Source: a virus. From it: DNA of 32,563 nucleotides. The position numbers and the translations under genes were made by a program. The notes under the pieces were generated by a model that did no database searches, was not told the origin of the DNA, and saw only the letters and a program-made list of their open reading frames with translations. How positions within the stretch are numbered: the stretch's first letter is position 1; the number at the start of each line of letters is the position of its first letter. Positions 29,715-32,563 of the stretch are shown here, one piece after another. The stretch spans positions 1 to 32,563 of IMG/VR virus record IMGVR_UViG_3300044846_000612. The stretch is one strand, 5' to 3'.

Positions 29715-30418
29715 ATTCTATTGCCATAATCCAAACATACTATGATGACCCCAATTATTTACAGCAAGCGATTAAAACTTGGAATACGTATGAAATTCCT
29801 ATTTCCATCATCTTGATAGACGATGGATCTCCGCAGTATCCTGCGTCTGAGGTTTTGTCTCAATTTACAATCTCCAATAATGTTAACGTTTCTTTATACA
29901 AAGTGACAGAAGATATTGGATTTAATAGTCATGGATGTAGAAATCTTGGCGCAGCAGTATCTAAATCTGACTGGTTGATTTTTTTAGACATTGATCATTT
30001 CCTGGATCCCGATCAGTTGAATGAATTGTATAAAATGAACCTTTCTGAAGATTCTTGGTATGGGTTTACCACTATTCACAATGGACATAATTTGCTTATG
30101 GGTGGCGGTCCATCAAACACTTTTATGTGCACAAAAACAATGTATGAACAAGGTGGAGGATATGATGAATCGTATACACCATATCATTATGGTGATAGGC
30201 AATTTTTGGCGATGATGAAATCTAAATTCGATTGGATTAAACTAGAAAATATTATAATTGATTGTCGAAGAGCCGGAAGAAAAATGACAATCGACGCCAA
30301 TATAAGTAAACCAATTTATGATAATGATACATGTTCAATAACACACCCTCCATATAATTTGGACGCAGTAGAATTTCACGACAAACGATTGAATTTCAAA
30401 TGGGTACAATTATTATAA
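29711..30418 (+). CDS. Family-2-type glycosyltransferase, copy B (tandem paralogue)
   Basis: 235 aa from ATG 29711 (overlaps the previous stop as ATGA; GGGAGAAAG site). Same order of motifs as copy A: IILIDDGSPQ, the identical run VTEDIGFNSHGCRNLGA, LIFLDIDHFLDPDQ with D-x-D, GGYDES-TPYHYGDRQFLAMM, CRRAGRKMTIDA and final LNFKW. The catalytic core is kept in both copies, while the acceptor-side segments (residues ~115-150: ENGHNLLMGGGPSN-like in B versus NAKFQGRGNPYMALNQ in A) differ, so distinct acceptors are plausible. It ends just before a late promoter. Confidence 0.88.
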   Translation: MNSIAIIQTYYDDPNYLQQAIKTWNTYEIPISIILIDDGSPQYPASEVLSQFTISNNVNVSLYKVTEDIGFNSHGCRNLGAAVSKSDWLIFLDIDHFLDPDQLNELYKMNLSEDSWYGFTTIHNGHNLLMGGGPSNTFMCTKTMYEQGGGYDESYTPYHYGDRQFLAMMKSKFDWIKLENIIIDCRRAGRKMTIDANISKPIYDNDTCSITHPPYNLDAVEFHDKRLNFKWVQLL

Positions 30419-30421
30419 ATA
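30414..30421 (+). promoter_or_regulatory. T4-type late promoter of the DUF6267-like gene
   Basis: Exact TATAAATA overlapping the stop codon of glycosyltransferase B (as at gene 22), 29 bp before the next ATG. It places the two following genes in the late class. Confidence 0.85.
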
Positions 30422-30450
30422 GGGGGTAACATTTTTTTATTAGGATCCCT

Positions 30451-31566
30451 ATGCAAAGTTTCTTATCATTCCTTTCCGAAGCAGCAATTCTTCATATTGA
30501 GCATCCATCCGATAGACTATTTGATGGACCGCAACCAGCAAAGCATGCACTGAAGACATTAAAGCAGGTTTCTGCCAGTAAAGCACCGAGTATGACTCGT
30601 AAGATTGATGACAAAATGTCATTCAATGTTATTCGCGCAGCAGATGGCAAAGTTGGTGTTAAGTATAAGGGAACGGGTTCTTCTTACAATTTTTCTCAAG
30701 ACGAGATTCAAACGCAGCATGGTCATAAACCATATCTTGCGAAACCACTTGGGTTACTTCTACAACATCTTCCAAAAGTTATTCCGCATACTCCAGGCGA
30801 GTATCAGGGCGGATACATGTCAGATCGTGAATCTAGAGCGCATGAAAATGGAAAGATTTCTCATACACCAAACACAATTAAATATGAGACAGATGCTAAT
30901 AGTCCTGAAGGCAAGGCACTTGCTAAATCTAAAGTAAGCGCTGTCATTCACACTAAGATTACCCCAGCAGGAGCAAAACCTCTTACTAATCTTGATGGTT
31001 TCAATCATCACCCTGATGTTCATCTTGTTCAACACCTTGTGTCAAAAGATCAAGCGGTTATTCCAAAAGAACATAAGTCTAAAGCAGATAACCATCTGAA
31101 ACAGGCAGAGCAAATGATGGCATCGCATACGTATGACCATCATGTTGGGCACGAACGAACACTTCGTCAGTATATTAACTCAACCTTGTCGTCTGATGAT
31201 ACACCATCAACACAAGGGTATAAGGGTTATCTTGCAAAGTGGCATCAGAAAAAGATTGATTCAGTTAAAACTGACAAGGCGAAGGTTGCTAAGAAGAAGG
31301 TGATGGATGACGCCATCGATCATGCTTCCAAAAACCAAAAACAATTCAACGACACCTTAGAAATACATCACCATTTGCAACAGGCAACTAATCACCTTTC
31401 GAGAGGATTAGATTCTTCTGGTGCAGGTGGTTTCACTACATCTATTGCTGGTGAAGCAGCAGGTGGTGAAGGTCATGTTTATAATGGTCTGAAGGTTGTT
31501 GACCGTCAAGGATTCTCCGTCGCAAATCGTGCTCGCAGTGAAATTTTGAAAACGAGCAAAGGATAA
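30451..31566 (+). CDS. DUF6267-like protein with predicted capsid-targeting peptide
   Basis: 371 aa. First ten residues MQSFLSFLSE followed by Ala match the spacing of T4 internal-protein targeting peptide MKTYQEFIAE|A, and F-L-S-E|A resembles the T4 gp23 cleavage F-L-T-E|A, so gp21 processing after Glu10 is predicted. Then AAILHIEHPSDRLFDG, a KIDDKMSFNVIRAADGKVGVKYKG block and LGLLLQHLPKVIPHTPGEYQGGYMS, the order seen in phage DUF6267 proteins, which resemble nucleotidyltransferase/ligase folds (K-x-D-G and Y-Q-G-D-L-M in typical members). Here the Gly of K-x-D-G is Asp and YQGDLM is YQGGYM, so the catalytic residues look altered. The His/Lys-rich C-terminal half is helical. Weak ribosome site AGGAT. 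Confidence 0.8.
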   Translation: MQSFLSFLSEAAILHIEHPSDRLFDGPQPAKHALKTLKQVSASKAPSMTRKIDDKMSFNVIRAADGKVGVKYKGTGSSYNFSQDEIQTQHGHKPYLAKPLGLLLQHLPKVIPHTPGEYQGGYMSDRESRAHENGKISHTPNTIKYETDANSPEGKALAKSKVSAVIHTKITPAGAKPLTNLDGFNHHPDVHLVQHLVSKDQAVIPKEHKSKADNHLKQAEQMMASHTYDHHVGHERTLRQYINSTLSSDDTPSTQGYKGYLAKWHQKKIDSVKTDKAKVAKKKVMDDAIDHASKNQKQFNDTLEIHHHLQQATNHLSRGLDSSGAGGFTTSIAGEAAGGEGHVYNGLKVVDRQGFSVANRARSEILKTSKG

Positions 31567-32177
31567 TGAGTGAAACACATCACTTGACAATAGGTAGATT
31601 CGCACCTGTTCATGCTGGTCATGCATTGATGATCAACAAGGTTTTAGATGCAGCAAGATCTGACAATGCAACTCATACTATTCTAACCACTGCTTCCCAT
31701 GATGGCAATAAAAACCCTCTTACTCCAGAGCAAAAGGTCAAGCATCTCAAGAGAGCATTTCCTTCTGCGAATATTGAAGCAATGAGCAAGGGTGCACCAA
31801 CTCTACTCCATCACTTGTCTAAATTGCACAGTCAAGGTGCGAAAAATATCGTTGTTCATGCTGGATCTGATAGAGCGCATGAATACCACACATTAATACA
31901 CAAGTATAATGGTGTCGAATCTCGCCATGGTCATTACAATTTTGATTCGATAAAGGTGAAGACAGTAGGTGCAGTTAGAACTGATGCTGACGAAGGTGTC
32001 GCTGGTGCATCCGCAACTAAGATGCGTAACGCAGCATCTTCGGGTGATGAGAAAACATTCCATGCCATGTCACCAACTTCTATGTCAACTACTCATAAAC
32101 GTGAGATGTATAAGGATGTTCGACGTGGTCTGGGAATTCAAGAGTCGATCTCATTCAAACAGTTTTTAGATATATAA
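31566..32177 (+). CDS. HxGH nucleotidylyltransferase (NMNAT/cytidylyltransferase-like)
   Basis: 203 aa, coupled to the previous gene (TAATG). Adenylyl/cytidylyltransferase fold: GRFAPVH16-A-G-H19 near the N-terminus and G-A-S149-A-T151-K-M-R154, the I-S-x-T-x-x-R-type signature. ILTTASHDGNKNPLTPEQKVKHLKRAFP and NIVVHAGSDRAHEY are usual elements of phage members annotated as cytidylyl- or nicotinamide-nucleotide adenylyltransferases. The C-terminus, ESISFKQFLDI, is unusual in repeating the F-x-x-F-L pattern of capsid-targeting-like peptides. Expression would be late, from 30414. Substrate is not determinable. Confidence 0.88.
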   Translation: MSETHHLTIGRFAPVHAGHALMINKVLDAARSDNATHTILTTASHDGNKNPLTPEQKVKHLKRAFPSANIEAMSKGAPTLLHHLSKLHSQGAKNIVVHAGSDRAHEYHTLIHKYNGVESRHGHYNFDSIKVKTVGAVRTDADEGVAGASATKMRNAASSGDEKTFHAMSPTSMSTTHKREMYKDVRRGLGIQESISFKQFLDI

Positions 32178-32180
32178 ATA
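32173..32180 (+). promoter_or_regulatory. T4-type late promoter of the spanin gene
   Basis: Exact TATAAATA overlapping the end of the transferase gene (stop 32175-32177), 16 bp before the next ATG; the leader would be about 10 nt with AAGGA at 32185-32189 at its start. Confidence 0.82.
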
Positions 32181-32196
32181 TAGCAAGGAATTAAAT

Positions 32197-32563
32197 ATGT
32201 TCGGTATGATCCCATTACCATATAAGTTACTGGCAGGTGCTGCTTTAATACTTGGTGTGTTTGTATATGGATACATGAAGGGATCTGCTTATGCCGAGGC
32301 AGAACTACAAAGATTTGCTGCTAAAGCAAGCGCACAAGTTGCTGAACTGGAGAAAAAAAATTCAGAGATTAGCAATAATGTAGTTACTGAATATGTTGAT
32401 AGAACAAATACAATTAGAGAGAAAGAATATGTTTATGTTGATGCCGCTAAAAACACTGTTCCTAGTCAGTCTGTTATGTCTAACGGTTGGGTGTTCACGC
32501 ACGACATTAGTGCCAGTGCCAGTGATGCCGACGCCACCAGAAGTTCTGATGCGTCCCCCTCAG
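32197..32563 (+). CDS. Inner-membrane spanin (Rz-like), truncated by the window end
   Basis: 122 complete codons are visible; the stop lies beyond the right edge. Start ATG 32197 with AAGGA 7 bp upstream. One N-terminal transmembrane segment (KLLAGAALILGVFVYGYMKG, residues ~10-29) is followed by a helical coiled-coil region (EAELQRFAAKASAQVAELEKK) and then SNGWVFTHDISASA with D-A-D-A-T-R and D-A-S-P-S, the block seen in Rz-like i-spanins (N-in, C in periplasm). Spanins fuse inner and outer membranes at lysis, so the host is Gram-negative. Late promoter 16 bp upstream fits a lysis gene. Confidence 0.82.
   Translation, partial: MFGMIPLPYKLLAGAALILGVFVYGYMKGSAYAEAELQRFAAKASAQVAELEKKNSEISNNVVTEYVDRTNTIREKEYVYVDAAKNTVPSQSVMSNGWVFTHDISASASDADATRSSDASPS

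Noticed and set aside
30419-30449. ATAGGG/CCCTAT pairing around the start of the DUF6267-like gene as a start-codon-masking hairpin
   Set aside because: Its left arm overlaps the late promoter and would not be in the mRNA.
1-32563. CRISPR arrays, insertion sequences, attachment sites, replication origin
   Set aside because: No regularly spaced direct repeats, transposase or integrase genes, or clear iteron clusters were seen on reading both strands.

Overview
The window is a continuous piece of the core genome of a T4-like myovirus. Every gene I can support lies on the + strand, genes are tightly packed (many ATGA, TAATG or longer overlaps), and the gene order is the one known from exo-T-even marine and freshwater T4-like phages: 21-22-23-(3)-uvsY-uvsW, 55, 47-46, 45-44-62-regA-hsp20, 43-uvsX-41. 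Base composition looks moderately AT-rich. No photosynthesis genes, integrase or CRISPR array were seen, so the host cannot be named; a Gram-negative host is suggested by an envelope-type glycine-zipper protein, a periplasmic nuclease and a Rz-like inner spanin.

Layout. (1) 1-5.3 kb, head and tail: a left-truncated protein with repeated acidic motifs and an EF-hand loop, a beta-rich small protein, prohead protease gp21, scaffold gp22, major capsid gp23, then a gp3/gp19-like tail protein. Genes 22, 23 and the tail gene each have a T4-type late promoter (TATAAATA), and a strong terminator follows 23. (2) 5.3-13 kb, recombination, late transcription and protein processing: UvsY, UvsW, an Sm-like protein, late sigma factor gp55, a small membrane protein, gp47/gp46 nuclease, peptide deformylase, a conserved unknown and a ClpP-like protease. 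(3) 13-18.4 kb, accessory block of promoter-ORF units: HAD phosphatase, secreted glycine-zipper protein, a VWA protein with an HExxH metallopeptidase-like N-terminus (CobT-like), a 65-aa protein, a MoxR/CobS-type AAA+ ATPase and a DUF3310-like protein. Four near-identical sigma70-type promoters sit in this block. (4) 18.4-28 kb, replisome: clamp gp45, clamp loader gp44/gp62, RegA, Hsp20, a second Sm-like protein, secreted NucA-type nuclease, DNA polymerase gp43, UvsX, a zinc-ribbon protein and helicase gp41. (5) 27.9-30.4 kb, AT-rich accessory genes: 2OG-Fe(II) oxygenase, tRNA-Arg(UCU), an unknown, and two tandem paralogous glycosyltransferases. (6) 30.4 kb to the end, late genes: a DUF6267-like protein with a capsid-targeting-like N-terminus, an HxGH nucleotidylyltransferase, and the start of an inner spanin.

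Two transcription signals coexist. Sigma70-type promoters (TTGACA/T, 17-bp spacer, TATAAT/TAGAAT) precede replication and accessory genes, and TATAAATA late promoters, expected to be read by the encoded gp55 with clamp gp45, precede virion and lysis genes. Very stable hairpins, two with C(UUCG)G loops, sit at promoter or gene junctions, two of them inside downstream coding sequence. The observations most worth following are the predicted capsid-targeting peptides on two enzymes, the metallopeptidase-VWA/AAA+ module, and the embedded hairpins.
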